Of a stretch of 35,142 nt of DNA, positions 23,428 through 31,106 are shown one piece after another. The translations under genes and the position numbers were made by a program. Under the pieces are notes generated by a model. That model was not told the DNA's origin. It saw nothing but the letters and a program-made list of their open reading frames with translations, and made no database searches. Source of the stretch: CAYHKY01 sp964357355. Its GTDB lineage: Bacteria > Patescibacteriota > Microgenomatia > UBA10105. How positions within the stretch are numbered: the stretch's first letter is position 1; each line of letters begins with the position of its first letter. Location of the stretch: assembly GCA_964357355.1 (NCBI GenBank), contig CAYHKY010000003.1, positions 1-35,142 of the forward strand. Reading direction: 5' to 3'.

Positions 23428-24183
23428 ATGTCCAAACTCACCACTCACCACACACCACACACAACTATTCCCCAACATATCGCTATCATTATGGATGGTA
23501 ACAGGCGGTGGGCGAAAGCTAGAGGACTGTCCGTATTAGCCGGTCACCAGCAAGTGGCAGATCACGTGCTTGAGTCTTTGGTTGAACACGCAGCCAAGAG
23601 AGGTATTAAATATTTAACTTTATGGGCGTTTTCGACGGAAAACTGGCGTCGTGACCCGGTCGAAGTCGGCGGTATCATGCGGATTTTTAGAAAGTCGTTG
23701 GTGACTTTTGGCAGGAAAATGCACGAAAAAGGGATACGGATCCTGACAATTGGCGACCTTTCAAAGTTTGATCGTGACATCCAAAAATCAGTGCAGGAGC
23801 TTGTGGAATTGACTAAAAGTAACACCCGGATCACAGTGGTGTTTGCATTAAATTACGGAGGCAGGGATGAGATATTGCGAGCGGTTATAAAGATGATAGA
23901 TCATGTCATTCCCGCGAAAGCGGGAATCTATTCAAAAAGATCCCCGGTCGAGCCGGGGATGACAGAAAGCGACTTTTCGCAGTATTTAGATTCTAACGGA
24001 ATTCCGGATCCGGATATCATCATCCGTCCAGGAGGAGAGAAGCGGTTGAGCGGATTCTTACTTTGGCAGTGCCAGTACAGCGAGCTTTATTTTGCCGATT
24101 TTATGATGCCTGACTTCGCGCCCGAAAAACTGGATGAGATATTGGCAGAATTTGCGAATCGTCAAAGAAGGTTCGGTAAATGA
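23428..24183 (+). CDS. uppS: Undecaprenyl diphosphate synthase (cis-prenyltransferase) with inserted repeat
   Basis: It extends a short prenyl diphosphate with IPP into the C55 lipid carrier used for wall and glycan synthesis at the membrane. The 251-residue protein has HIAIIMDGNRRWAKARGL with catalytic Asp23, the STENWRR block, NYGGRDEI and the IPP-binding IIRPGGEKRLSGF then YSELYF. A 61-bp double palindrome inserted at 23904-23964 adds about 20 residues (HVIPAKAGIYSKRSPVEPGM) between the NYGGRDEI helix and FSQYLDSNGIPDPD without breaking the frame. The IPP motif has PG and G where RTSGEQRLSNF is usual. A CA-rich low-complexity start (HHTPHTTIP) precedes the fold. Last gene of the operon. 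Confidence 0.92.
   Translation: MSKLTTHHTPHTTIPQHIAIIMDGNRRWAKARGLSVLAGHQQVADHVLESLVEHAAKRGIKYLTLWAFSTENWRRDPVEVGGIMRIFRKSLVTFGRKMHEKGIRILTIGDLSKFDRDIQKSVQELVELTKSNTRITVVFALNYGGRDEILRAVIKMIDHVIPAKAGIYSKRSPVEPGMTESDFSQYLDSNGIPDPDIIIRPGGEKRLSGFLLWQCQYSELYFADFMMPDFAPEKLDEILAEFANRQRRFGK
23904..23964 (+). repeat. 61-bp REP-like double palindrome within uppS
   Basis: Two GC-rich hairpins, ATTCCCGC-GAAA-GCGGGAAT (23908-23927) and ATCCCCGG-TCGAG-CCGGGGAT (23940-23960), are enclosed by TGTCAT (23904-23909) and ATGACA (23959-23964). Its translation, VIPAKAGI...PVEPGMT, belongs to a widespread class of bacterial intergenic palindromes that sometimes land in genes. Confidence 0.9.
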
Positions 24184-24184
24184 A

Positions 24185-24811
24185 TCAGTTGAGGGTAAGT
24201 CCTAAACCGAAAATATAATTGATTATTTGGGTAATCCAAAATGCCGCAAAGACGATGATAAACCCCATAATTGCTTGTGTGAGTATGGTTTTTGCCGCTT
24301 CAGCTTTTTTAGGATCCCCCTGGCTGGTCATGAACATAAATCCGCCGAAGATGAGGTATGCGAGTAACCCAAATCCGGCAATTGCGTAGAGATAAGGCAG
24401 GATTTTGGTCATGAAACCTCCCAGAGTAGTGAGAGCGCGGAATTTTCCACCCGTAGACTGTCCGACAAGATTATCAATGATGGCATTAAGGTCAACGATC
24501 GAGGATCCTGCTGGAGCTCCGCCACCAACTACCGGATTTCCAGGAGATGAAAGAAGCGGTGGGTTAGATGGAACACTTATTGGCTGACAAGGATTATCAT
24601 TTACCGGACATTGGAAAAAATCCGTATATGATGAGCAAATTTTTCCATCACTGAAAACTGGAGCATATCCTGGGTCGCATTTTACTAGTCCTGTAAAACA
24701 TGGAGTTTGAAAGTTTCTGTGACAATTAAATGTTCCTTGTGCATAAGTAAGTTTAGTATTTGAAAATAATTCAAATATGACTATAGTTATACCAATAATT
24801 ATTTTAAACAT
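24185..24811 (-). CDS. Secreted Cys-rich protein with C-terminal VirB2/TrbC-like pilin domain
   Basis: The 208-residue protein has a signal peptide (MFKIIIGITIVIFELFSNTK, cleavage near TYAQG), then an extracytoplasmic region of about 70 residues with eight Cys (from CHRNFQTPCFTGLVKC to CPVNDNPCQ), likely disulphide-bonded or metal-binding. A Pro/Gly-rich linker follows, and finally the pilin module: two hydrophobic helices around the loop TSQGDPKKAEAAKTI. It lies 6 nt behind the gene at 24818 and is co-transcribed with it. The added domain distinguishes it from the simple pilins at 10-14 kb. It converges on uppS with 1 nt between the stop codons. Confidence 0.75.
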   Translation of the reverse strand: MFKIIIGITIVIFELFSNTKLTYAQGTFNCHRNFQTPCFTGLVKCDPGYAPVFSDGKICSSYTDFFQCPVNDNPCQPISVPSNPPLLSSPGNPVVGGGAPAGSSIVDLNAIIDNLVGQSTGGKFRALTTLGGFMTKILPYLYAIAGFGLLAYLIFGGFMFMTSQGDPKKAEAAKTILTQAIMGFIIVFAAFWITQIINYIFGLGLTLN

Positions 24812-24817
24812 AAAGAT

Positions 24818-25930
24818 TTACGCTCCAAGTCCAGGGAACCCACCCAGGATATCTACGCCTATTATACGCAAAATGACTGCCGAAAAAACGATCAGCAACA
24901 GTCCGGCTATAGCCGAAGTAATGATTTCTTTGCCTTCAGTCAGTTTCTCAGGGTTTCCTGATGAAGTCATGGTGACGAAACTGCCATAAAGGATCATCAG
25001 AAACGCGATCCCGCCGGCAAGACCTATGGCAATTTGCAGAATTTTTTGGATAAACAGTTGTGGATTGGTTTCAATACAACCAAAAGGGGTCAGCACTCCA
25101 GATTTGGCAGCGCATGCTGCACATTCAACTTTCTGATCAGCCGAAACGAATTTGCACAAATCTGCAGGTATTATCCCGCTTCCCGGTCCCGCTGACGGAT
25201 CCGGTGCCGGAGTCACCCCGGTTTTGAATTGTGTCGCACAAATAGGAGTATCCACATCATAAAATATGCCGTCAATGGTGGCGATAACCGCGAGTTGAAC
25301 TGTGGTATTGAAATTTTCAGGCGGCATGGTCACCGGATTGCCATTAACCAGCGGTTTACCACCGGGAACAGGTTGGTAAACACCCAGAATGGTAGCTTTT
25401 TTGATTTCTGCCCCCTGACTGTCAATTCCGGACGGTAAATTGGAAACTGTGACAGAATACGGATCTCCGCCGGCAGGTGGATTGGGGTTGACTGCGATAG
25501 TGCAACCAGCACCAGTGTAACCATTCACGTAAGGAACATGTTGGGTTTGACATCGGACAGAGCCATTAACATCGATCACTTCAAAATACATTTGATCAGG
25601 ATTAAATCCACCAATAGGTCCGCCTGCATAACACGTTGCAGTAATGGATTTCCCACCGTTGTCTTGTATTGCTTTACAAACTTCCTCAATATTAAATGTA
25701 CTCGCCGATGTAGTGTAAAAGCCGCGAACTGAACCAACTTGGTCAACACTAGTAGTATATGCGTTTGAGATAGTGATAGGTTGATAACCGAGTTTTTTAT
25801 TTATTTCAGCCGGACTGGTAACTGCGCAGGCTTGAGCGAATGATGTCGTTGGTTGTGATAGAGAGTAAATAAATAATCCGGCCAAGATTACTAAACAACC
25901 CAAAAAATTTCGTCTAGTTCTTCCAGCCAT
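24818..25930 (-). CDS. Large secreted protein with C-terminal VirB2/TrbC-like pilin domain
   Basis: The 370-residue protein starts MAGRTRRNFLGCLVILAGLF, a membrane/signal segment, with cleavage near SFAQA. About 250 extracytoplasmic residues follow, predicted beta-rich, with scattered Cys (KFVSADQKVECAACAAKSG near 250-280). It ends with the pilin module: helix, loop (TSSGNPEKLTEGKEI), helix (AIAGLLLIVFSAVILRIIG) and a short tail. I use the ATG at 25930 because the upstream in-frame ATG lies inside the promoter. The large ectodomain suggests a minor or tip subunit, or an adhesin tethered to the pilin-like module, which is inference. Confidence 0.72.
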   Translation of the reverse strand: MAGRTRRNFLGCLVILAGLFIYSLSQPTTSFAQACAVTSPAEINKKLGYQPITISNAYTTSVDQVGSVRGFYTTSASTFNIEEVCKAIQDNGGKSITATCYAGGPIGGFNPDQMYFEVIDVNGSVRCQTQHVPYVNGYTGAGCTIAVNPNPPAGGDPYSVTVSNLPSGIDSQGAEIKKATILGVYQPVPGGKPLVNGNPVTMPPENFNTTVQLAVIATIDGIFYDVDTPICATQFKTGVTPAPDPSAGPGSGIIPADLCKFVSADQKVECAACAAKSGVLTPFGCIETNPQLFIQKILQIAIGLAGGIAFLMILYGSFVTMTSSGNPEKLTEGKEIITSAIAGLLLIVFSAVILRIIGVDILGGFPGLGA

Positions 25931-25940
25931 ATTACTACTT

Positions 25941-25969
25941 AGTCTATCAGAGTGAACCTGGGGGTGCAA
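25941..25969 (-). promoter_or_regulatory. Promoter of the two-gene secreted pilin-domain operon
   Basis: On the minus strand, TTGCAC (25969-25964), a 17-nt spacer and TAGACT (25946-25941) end 10 nt before the ATG at 25930. Confidence 0.5.
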
Positions 25970-25997
25970 TAAATGTGATGATTGAGATGCTTGCGGG

Positions 25998-26447
25998 TTA
26001 TTTTGTGGTGCACTCTTCGATATACTGAGAGGGTGTCATGGTTTGGCAAATAGTATTTGCAGGTGAGAGGAGCTGTTTGTCCCAAGTCACCAGAATTGTT
26101 TGGTGGAGTACTGCTGTTGCTGCGATCAGGAAATCTGAGGTTTTTAGTTTCCTGTTAGGAAATACACTAAAAATTTCCTTAAGGTGTGGTAAATCAAGCG
26201 GCACAATCTGAAATTGTTCAAGATAATCAAGCGTTTTATCGCCGCTCGCAGCTTTTTGTCGACTTAAAACAACTAGTGTTTCGGCTGCTGCAACTATGGA
26301 GATGATCACTCTTTGTTTATTGGAAAGTTGAGAGAAGAATTTTCGGGAGGAGGGTGTAAATACATCTTTCACCCCAATTGCGGAAATCAGTACAGATGCA
26401 TCAATTGAGACAGAGTATGTATTGTTAATGTTAATATCCTCTTGCAT
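25998..26447 (-). CDS. PIN-domain ribonuclease toxin
   Basis: The 149-residue protein has the PIN acids: Asp in VSIDASVLISAIG, Glu in AAAETLVVL, Asp in LKTSDFLIAATA and Asp in LVTWDKQLLS. The start at 26447 (MQEDINI) overlaps the antitoxin end by 17 nt; a start at 26465 is possible. The overlap implies translational coupling. It is diverged from the PIN proteins at 1.4 and 9.7 kb, so the three modules were probably acquired separately. Confidence 0.82.
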   Translation of the reverse strand: MQEDININNTYSVSIDASVLISAIGVKDVFTPSSRKFFSQLSNKQRVIISIVAAAETLVVLSRQKAASGDKTLDYLEQFQIVPLDLPHLKEIFSVFPNRKLKTSDFLIAATAVLHQTILVTWDKQLLSPANTICQTMTPSQYIEECTTK

Positions 26448-26685
26448 CACGTTCTTCACGTACAAGTTCTACTGCGCTTTTTGGAAGAGAAACCTGGTAT
26501 TTTTTCGGTGGATTGGCAAAGAAATCGAGCGCTTTCTGTTGCATGGATTTATTTCCCCTGCGTTTTTTTATGACAGTAGTTGCACCTTCGCGGATTAGTT
26601 TGGAAAGTGTAGTTTTTTCTTGTTTTGCCAGATGAATAAGTTGTGTATGTGTATCTTCCGGAAGGTATATCTGAGTTCTGATCAT
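26431..26685 (-). CDS. Ribbon-helix-helix antitoxin
   Basis: The 84-residue protein begins MIRTQIYLPEDTHTQLIHLA then KTTLSKLIREGA, a clear ribbon-helix-helix domain of the CopG/VapB sort. A basic linker (IKKRRGNKSM) and a toxin-binding tail (FFANPPKKYQVSLPKSAVEL) follow. It is the first gene of a module with the overlapping PIN gene and starts 6 nt after a good -10. Confidence 0.82.
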   Translation of the reverse strand: MIRTQIYLPEDTHTQLIHLAKQEKTTLSKLIREGATTVIKKRRGNKSMQQKALDFFANPPKKYQVSLPKSAVELVREERDARGY

Positions 26686-26691
26686 AAAGTC

Positions 26692-26720
26692 ATTATGATG
26701 TATATGTTATATGTTGTCAA
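26692..26720 (-). promoter_or_regulatory. Promoter of RHH/PIN module
   Basis: On the minus strand, TTGACA (26720-26715), a 17-nt spacer and CATAAT (26697-26692) end 6 nt before the ATG at 26685. The AT-rich spacer has short inverted motifs that could be an operator. A divergent promoter for the SpoIID gene begins about 20 nt away. Confidence 0.7.
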
Positions 26721-26741
26721 GATGATCATGGTATACTGAAA

Positions 26742-26747
26742 TATAAT
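26742..26747 (+). promoter_or_regulatory. -10 element of SpoIID-domain gene
   Basis: A perfect TATAAT ends 6 nt before the ATG at 26754. No good -35 sits 16-18 nt upstream; TTGTCA lies 22 nt away and overlaps the divergent antitoxin promoter. Confidence 0.5.
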
Positions 26748-26753
26748 TTCAAA

Positions 26754-28478
26754 ATGCAAAAAACGAAGCTCAAATCAATACTTTCCTTTGCACTTTTTAT
26801 CCTAGTTGTACCAAGAGTTGTACTTGCTGCAGATTGTGAGACCGGGTGCGGAAGCGTGGATGAATGTGCAAATAAAATAAAAGTTTGCCAGGAGATTTGG
26901 GACAGTGTGCAAAAAGCCAAAGCTCCGCACGAGGAGTCTTTGCGCAAAATGGAGCGGGATATCGCCTCATTCCAATCCCGTATCAAGGCAATCAGCCAAG
27001 AAGTAGCAGTCAAGGAAAAAGCCATCAAAGAGGAAGAAGGGTTATTGTCTGAACAGCAGACACTTCTTGCCGAACGGGTGCGGTCTGCCTACATCAGAAG
27101 CTTCTCCGCCTCGCCTTATTTTGTGTTTTTTTCGAAACACAGCGATATTGGTACGAGTCTCAGGCTTTTGGTGTATCAGCAAGCTGCAGCCCAGGAAGAC
27201 AGGCGGACGATTGTAGATACCATCGGGTTTATCGGCGAACTTGAAGATAAGAAAACTACCCTTGAATCTGAAAAAAAACAACTAGCGACCCTTACTTCTC
27301 AATTGGCAACTCAGGCTGAAGCGTCACGCAAATTGGTAGGGGAGGCTGCAGCTTACCAAAGCGTGTTGTCTACCAATATTGGAACTCTAACTACGAAACA
27401 AACCGCACTTCTAGCTGAACGTTCGGGGACATTTACGACCAGCGTCGGAGACGTGCCTCTTTCTGACGATCCAAATAGTGCTCCTAATTTCAATCCTGGT
27501 TTCTCACCTGCGTTTGGAGGATTTTCTTTTGGTGCCTATACTCATAGAAAAGGTATGAGTCAATACGGAGCCAAAGGCAGAGCTCAAGAAGGACAAAACG
27601 CTAAAGATATTTTGAAAGCATATTTTGGCAAAGAGCCGGTAAATAAAGATACGGGAGGCAGTCTCAATGTTACAGGCCAGGGATCAATGGAGTTTGAAGG
27701 TAAATATTTATACGGCATTGCCGAGATGCCCTCCAATTTTCCCAAAGAAGCTCTCAAAGCCCAGGCGATTGCAGCCAGATCCTATGCATATCGATATAAG
27801 CAACAAGGAAGCAGTATTTGTACGACAGAGGCGTGTCAGGTTTTTTCCATGTCAAAAGCCAATAATCCTCCGGGAGAGTGGAAATCTGCAGTTGATGAAA
27901 CAAAAGGTCAAATTATTGAGGATGTGGTGACGTATTATTCTTCAACGACCGGCGGATATTCAACTACTTCAGGATGGGACACCAAATGCGGTAATCAAGG
28001 GTGTTGGACAGGGGAAGCGTATGAAAAAATAGCCAACAGCCCCTGGTTTTACAAAGGTTGGTATACGCAAGGATACTACACGTCATCTTCTAAATGTAAT
28101 AGAAATCATCCTTGGTTGACTGAGGAAGAATTTACGGATATTTTAAATGCCTGGGTAGTCAGAAAGAATGGATCTGACAGTGACCGGGAGCGCATACTTC
28201 CTGTCACTATCAATAGTTGCGGAATTGGTGGAGTAACAGGCAACCCATATTCGATATCTGAGATGCGGGATAAAGCCGCAAGTCTTGGGGGTGCGTACAC
28301 GTCCGTTTCTTCAGTATCAGTCAGTTACGCAACTAGCGGTTCCACTGCCAACGTGGTTTTGTCAACCAACAGAGGTAGTGTTACCATATCAGGATCAGAG
28401 TTTAAAGAAGCTTACAATTTGCGGGCTCCGGGATATATATCCATCCGCAGTCCGTTGTATAATATAGAGAAGAAATGA
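26754..28478 (+). CDS. Secreted coiled-coil protein with SpoIID/LytB domain
   Basis: The 574-residue protein has a signal peptide (MQKTKLKSILSFALFILVVP, cleavage near VLAAD), a short Cys-rich segment (CETGCGSVDECANKIKVC) and a coiled coil over residues 50-230, similar in style to peptidoglycan hydrolase regulators. A SpoIID domain follows from about 255 (FSFGAYTHRKGMSQYGAKGR, then GIAEMPSNFPKEALKAQAIAARSYA). SpoIID proteins cleave glycan strands as lytic transglycosylases; the E in GIAEMP corresponds to the catalytic Glu. The C-terminal part (to STTGGYSTTSGWD and beyond) completes the domain. Coiled coil plus SpoIID suggests controlled wall cleavage, for example in division or in opening the wall for the pilus. 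The stop overlaps the next gene. Confidence 0.88.
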   Translation: MQKTKLKSILSFALFILVVPRVVLAADCETGCGSVDECANKIKVCQEIWDSVQKAKAPHEESLRKMERDIASFQSRIKAISQEVAVKEKAIKEEEGLLSEQQTLLAERVRSAYIRSFSASPYFVFFSKHSDIGTSLRLLVYQQAAAQEDRRTIVDTIGFIGELEDKKTTLESEKKQLATLTSQLATQAEASRKLVGEAAAYQSVLSTNIGTLTTKQTALLAERSGTFTTSVGDVPLSDDPNSAPNFNPGFSPAFGGFSFGAYTHRKGMSQYGAKGRAQEGQNAKDILKAYFGKEPVNKDTGGSLNVTGQGSMEFEGKYLYGIAEMPSNFPKEALKAQAIAARSYAYRYKQQGSSICTTEACQVFSMSKANNPPGEWKSAVDETKGQIIEDVVTYYSSTTGGYSTTSGWDTKCGNQGCWTGEAYEKIANSPWFYKGWYTQGYYTSSSKCNRNHPWLTEEEFTDILNAWVVRKNGSDSDRERILPVTINSCGIGGVTGNPYSISEMRDKAASLGGAYTSVSSVSVSYATSGSTANVVLSTNRGSVTISGSEFKEAYNLRAPGYISIRSPLYNIEKK

Positions 28479-29083
28479 CGCCTGACATTTTTACCAGTAA
28501 TAATGAAAAGAAAACAAAGGCTCCAACCGCTTCAGGGGGGGCGTTGTCAGCTTTCATGGTGCGGCCAAAAGGCATACATTTTGAAACCCAGGAACCATTG
28601 GAAGAAGTGTTATTACTGATGCGTAGACATCCGATCACCAATGTGAGTTGGATACTGTCCGTAATCGCGCTTCTTACGGTACCTTTTTTTCTGGGACCGG
28701 TGTTTTTGGGATCCGGACTTTTAAATACTGATATGCCGGTAGGCTACTTTCTGGTTTTGCCTCTGATGTGGTTCTTGGGTACCTTTGGATATGCTTTTGC
28801 CGCATTTTTACATTGGTATTTTAATGTGTATATTGTCACCAACCATCGGATTGTGGATATCGATTGGTTGAATCTTTTGTATCGCCGGCACTCCTCAACT
28901 CAACTCGAAAAAATTCAAGATGTGACTTATAAGCAAGGGGGTATTCTTGATTCGTTTTTTGATTTTGGAACTGTTCTTATTCAGACTGCAGGAACTGATC
29001 CCAACTTTGAGTTTGAGTCAGTACCCCAACCAAACAAAGTTATGAGCCAGCTGAATGAACTGATCGAAAAGAAACCATCCTGA
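28475..29083 (+). CDS. Membrane protein with bacterial PH domain
   Basis: The 202-residue protein has a disordered cytoplasmic start, then VRPKGIHFETQEPLEEVLLL (typical entry to this family) and two hydrophobic stretches (ITNVSWILSVIALLTVPFFL and YFLVLPLMWFLGTFGYAFAA). A bacterial PH-like (DUF304/bPH2) domain follows: NVYIVTNHRIVDIDW, then LEKIQDVTYKQGGILDSFFDF, then GTVLIQTAG. Function is unknown; these proteins are common in CPR genomes. It is coupled to the SpoIID gene by ATGA. Confidence 0.82.
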   Translation: MTPDIFTSNNEKKTKAPTASGGALSAFMVRPKGIHFETQEPLEEVLLLMRRHPITNVSWILSVIALLTVPFFLGPVFLGSGLLNTDMPVGYFLVLPLMWFLGTFGYAFAAFLHWYFNVYIVTNHRIVDIDWLNLLYRRHSSTQLEKIQDVTYKQGGILDSFFDFGTVLIQTAGTDPNFEFESVPQPNKVMSQLNELIEKKPS

Positions 29084-29090
29084 AGACATT

Positions 29091-29324
29091 ATGAATCAAG
29101 AACTAATTACGGTGTTACTGGGATTTTTCCCCTGGGGATTTATGAAATTAGTTGTGTTGATTGTGCTAATAATGTATCTGATTTTTGCTGCGGTAGTTGT
29201 GCGTCAAGAACAACTGATGGCAAAAGTTTTAGAAATTCCATTTTCACCCGTACTCCGGATAGCAGCACTCGTTCATTTTGTAGCAGCTTTTGTTTTGCTT
29301 CTGTTAGCGTTGGTTCTGCTGTAG
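29091..29324 (+). CDS. Small two-helix membrane protein, unknown
   Basis: The 77-residue protein has two membrane helices (KLVVLIVLIMYLIFAAVVVR and IAALVHFVAAFVLLLLALVL) joined by a short loop (QEQLMAKVLEIPFSPVLR). It lies 7 nt after the PH-domain gene and 7 nt before the next, so it is part of the operon. I do not recognise the family. Confidence 0.7.
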   Translation: MNQELITVLLGFFPWGFMKLVVLIVLIMYLIFAAVVVRQEQLMAKVLEIPFSPVLRIAALVHFVAAFVLLLLALVLL

Positions 29325-29331
29325 TTTTGTT

Positions 29332-31098
29332 ATGCAACCTGCCATATCATTTACCAGTATTAGGGGTGTGCCTCATGTGGGAGGATGGTGTCAAACGGTT
29401 GTTAATGATGAGCTTTTTGTCGTGATTGAGTCATGGGGAAATGGAGCAAAAGAACAAGGTACATTGTTTGCACAAGCCATTAAAAAGAAACAACTAACAC
29501 AATTAACAACTTCTCAACGCTCCTTAAAACAATTTTTTTCATTTCATAAAGATTATGGTGATCAACTTGCATTTGTTGCAGCATATATCCGTGATGACAG
29601 AATTGTTCTTTTAATACACCGGGCAGGCAGTGTTTGGATTTCCCGACAAGGAGGCGTCGCATCAATTTTGGTAAGTCAAGGCGCAGCAATTGGAACTATC
29701 AAACCCAAAGACTTGCTTCTGCTTGTCGGCAGCAGTTTATTGCAGGCCATAAAAGTTAATGGAGTAAAAACAGCGATGCTGCTGGGGGATGGCGTGTCGG
29801 CAGCCGGCGAAATAACAAAAGAACTGCAGGCTGTTGTGCCAATTCCGGCTGCAGCCGGATTGGTAATTGCTGTAGGCAATAAACTTAGTAAACAGGCAGG
29901 GTTTATAAAAAAACTCGGGCAACAATCACGGGGAATAACAGAATTCATTTCCCAAAAAATCAGACCGGTTTTGAAAAAGACATTGACCGGTAGTCAAAAA
30001 CTACGGAAATCTCCTCTAATTTTGGCAGTTATGGTGTTATTGCTGCTTTTTATTGGGAGTATTATTTTGGGATTGCGTCAGAAAAATACTGATACTGAAA
30101 AAAAAATATTAGAAGTAAGTCTTGAGGAAGTTTCACATTCTCTTGAAGAAGGGGTCGCATTGGTAGATTTGAATCCTATCCGGGCTAGGCAACTATTGGA
30201 TGAAGCAAAACAAAAAATTGAAACCGAGCTGCAAAAAACAAGTGATGCCAAAACAAAGCGCCGGTTGGAAGACGTTTTAACCAAAATTGAGACAGGGATT
30301 CAACTTGCGCTACATAAGTATGACGTCAAACTTACTCCGTTTTTTGAATTTTCACTTATCAAACCGGGAGCAAAAGGAGATGATGTGGCGCTTTATCAAG
30401 ATGTGGTTGGGGTTTTGGACAGGGCGACTAACGCGGTATATACCATTTCGCTTGCGACCAAGTCTTCACGCATAGTTGCGGGAGGCGGATCCTTGGAAGG
30501 AGCGACACAAATTTCAATTCACGGTGAAGATATATATGTATTAGGTGCGGGAATTAGCCGCGTGGTTGTTCCTGGGGGGGAGCTGAAGACGGTAGTTACC
30601 GGAGACGAAGAATGGGGCCAAATACAGGACATGGTTGCTTTTGCCGGAAACATATACCTGCTTGATCCGCAAAAAGGGAAAATTTGGAAATATGTAAGAA
30701 CTGACTCCGGGTTTTCGACAGGCCAGAGCTATTTACTGGCTGATGCCCTTTCAAATTTGCAAAATTCCCAACAAATTGCAGTAGACGGATCCGTTTGGAT
30801 TGCCAGGCGGGGTGAGATAGTCAGATTTGTAGGCGGCGAGGAAACTGCTTGGAAAATAAAAGGACTTGATGAAAACTTTGGTCAAAATATTCGTATATAT
30901 GCAGACGATTCAACGGTCAATATTTATATTCTTGATAGTGATAATAAACGGGTGGCGGTTTTAAATAAAGATGGAACGTATCTTTCGCAATACCACTGGA
31001 ACGAATCAATGCCAATTAGTTCATTGGTAGTATCGGAGGTGTTGAAAAAAATCATCCTCCTTTCTTCTGATACAATGTACGCGATTGAACTGAAATAG
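29332..31098 (+). CDS. Single-pass membrane protein, possible PP2C-like N-terminus and propeller-like C-terminus
   Basis: The 588-residue protein has three parts. Residues 1-215 resemble a degenerate PP2C-type phosphatase fold (VPHVGGWCQTVVNDELFVVI, VAAYIRDDRIVLLIHRAGSV, LLLLVGSSLLQ), but the metal-binding DG(M/H)GG motif is not visible, so it would be inactive. A membrane helix lies near 228-248 (PLILAVMVLLLLFIGSIILG). Outside are a helical hairpin (SLEEGVALVDLNPIRARQLL) and repeated beta segments over residues 345-588 (DVVGVLDRATNAVYTI, DMVAFAGNIYLLDPQKGKIW, IYILDSDNKRVAVLN) like an NHL/YVTN propeller. A cytoplasmic pseudo-phosphatase linked to an outer sensor is a reasonable guess. It is last in the SpoIID operon, 9 nt before smpB. 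Confidence 0.65.
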   Translation: MQPAISFTSIRGVPHVGGWCQTVVNDELFVVIESWGNGAKEQGTLFAQAIKKKQLTQLTTSQRSLKQFFSFHKDYGDQLAFVAAYIRDDRIVLLIHRAGSVWISRQGGVASILVSQGAAIGTIKPKDLLLLVGSSLLQAIKVNGVKTAMLLGDGVSAAGEITKELQAVVPIPAAAGLVIAVGNKLSKQAGFIKKLGQQSRGITEFISQKIRPVLKKTLTGSQKLRKSPLILAVMVLLLLFIGSIILGLRQKNTDTEKKILEVSLEEVSHSLEEGVALVDLNPIRARQLLDEAKQKIETELQKTSDAKTKRRLEDVLTKIETGIQLALHKYDVKLTPFFEFSLIKPGAKGDDVALYQDVVGVLDRATNAVYTISLATKSSRIVAGGGSLEGATQISIHGEDIYVLGAGISRVVVPGGELKTVVTGDEEWGQIQDMVAFAGNIYLLDPQKGKIWKYVRTDSGFSTGQSYLLADALSNLQNSQQIAVDGSVWIARRGEIVRFVGGEETAWKIKGLDENFGQNIRIYADDSTVNIYILDSDNKRVAVLNKDGTYLSQYHWNESMPISSLVVSEVLKKIILLSSDTMYAIELK

Positions 31099-31106
31099 CA
31101 AAGAGC

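Noticed and set aside
23436..23466. CA-rich start of uppS as a second phase-variable repeat
   Set aside because: The units are irregular (CACTCACC, ACACACC, ACACAAC), so it is low-complexity sequence rather than a clean tandem repeat.
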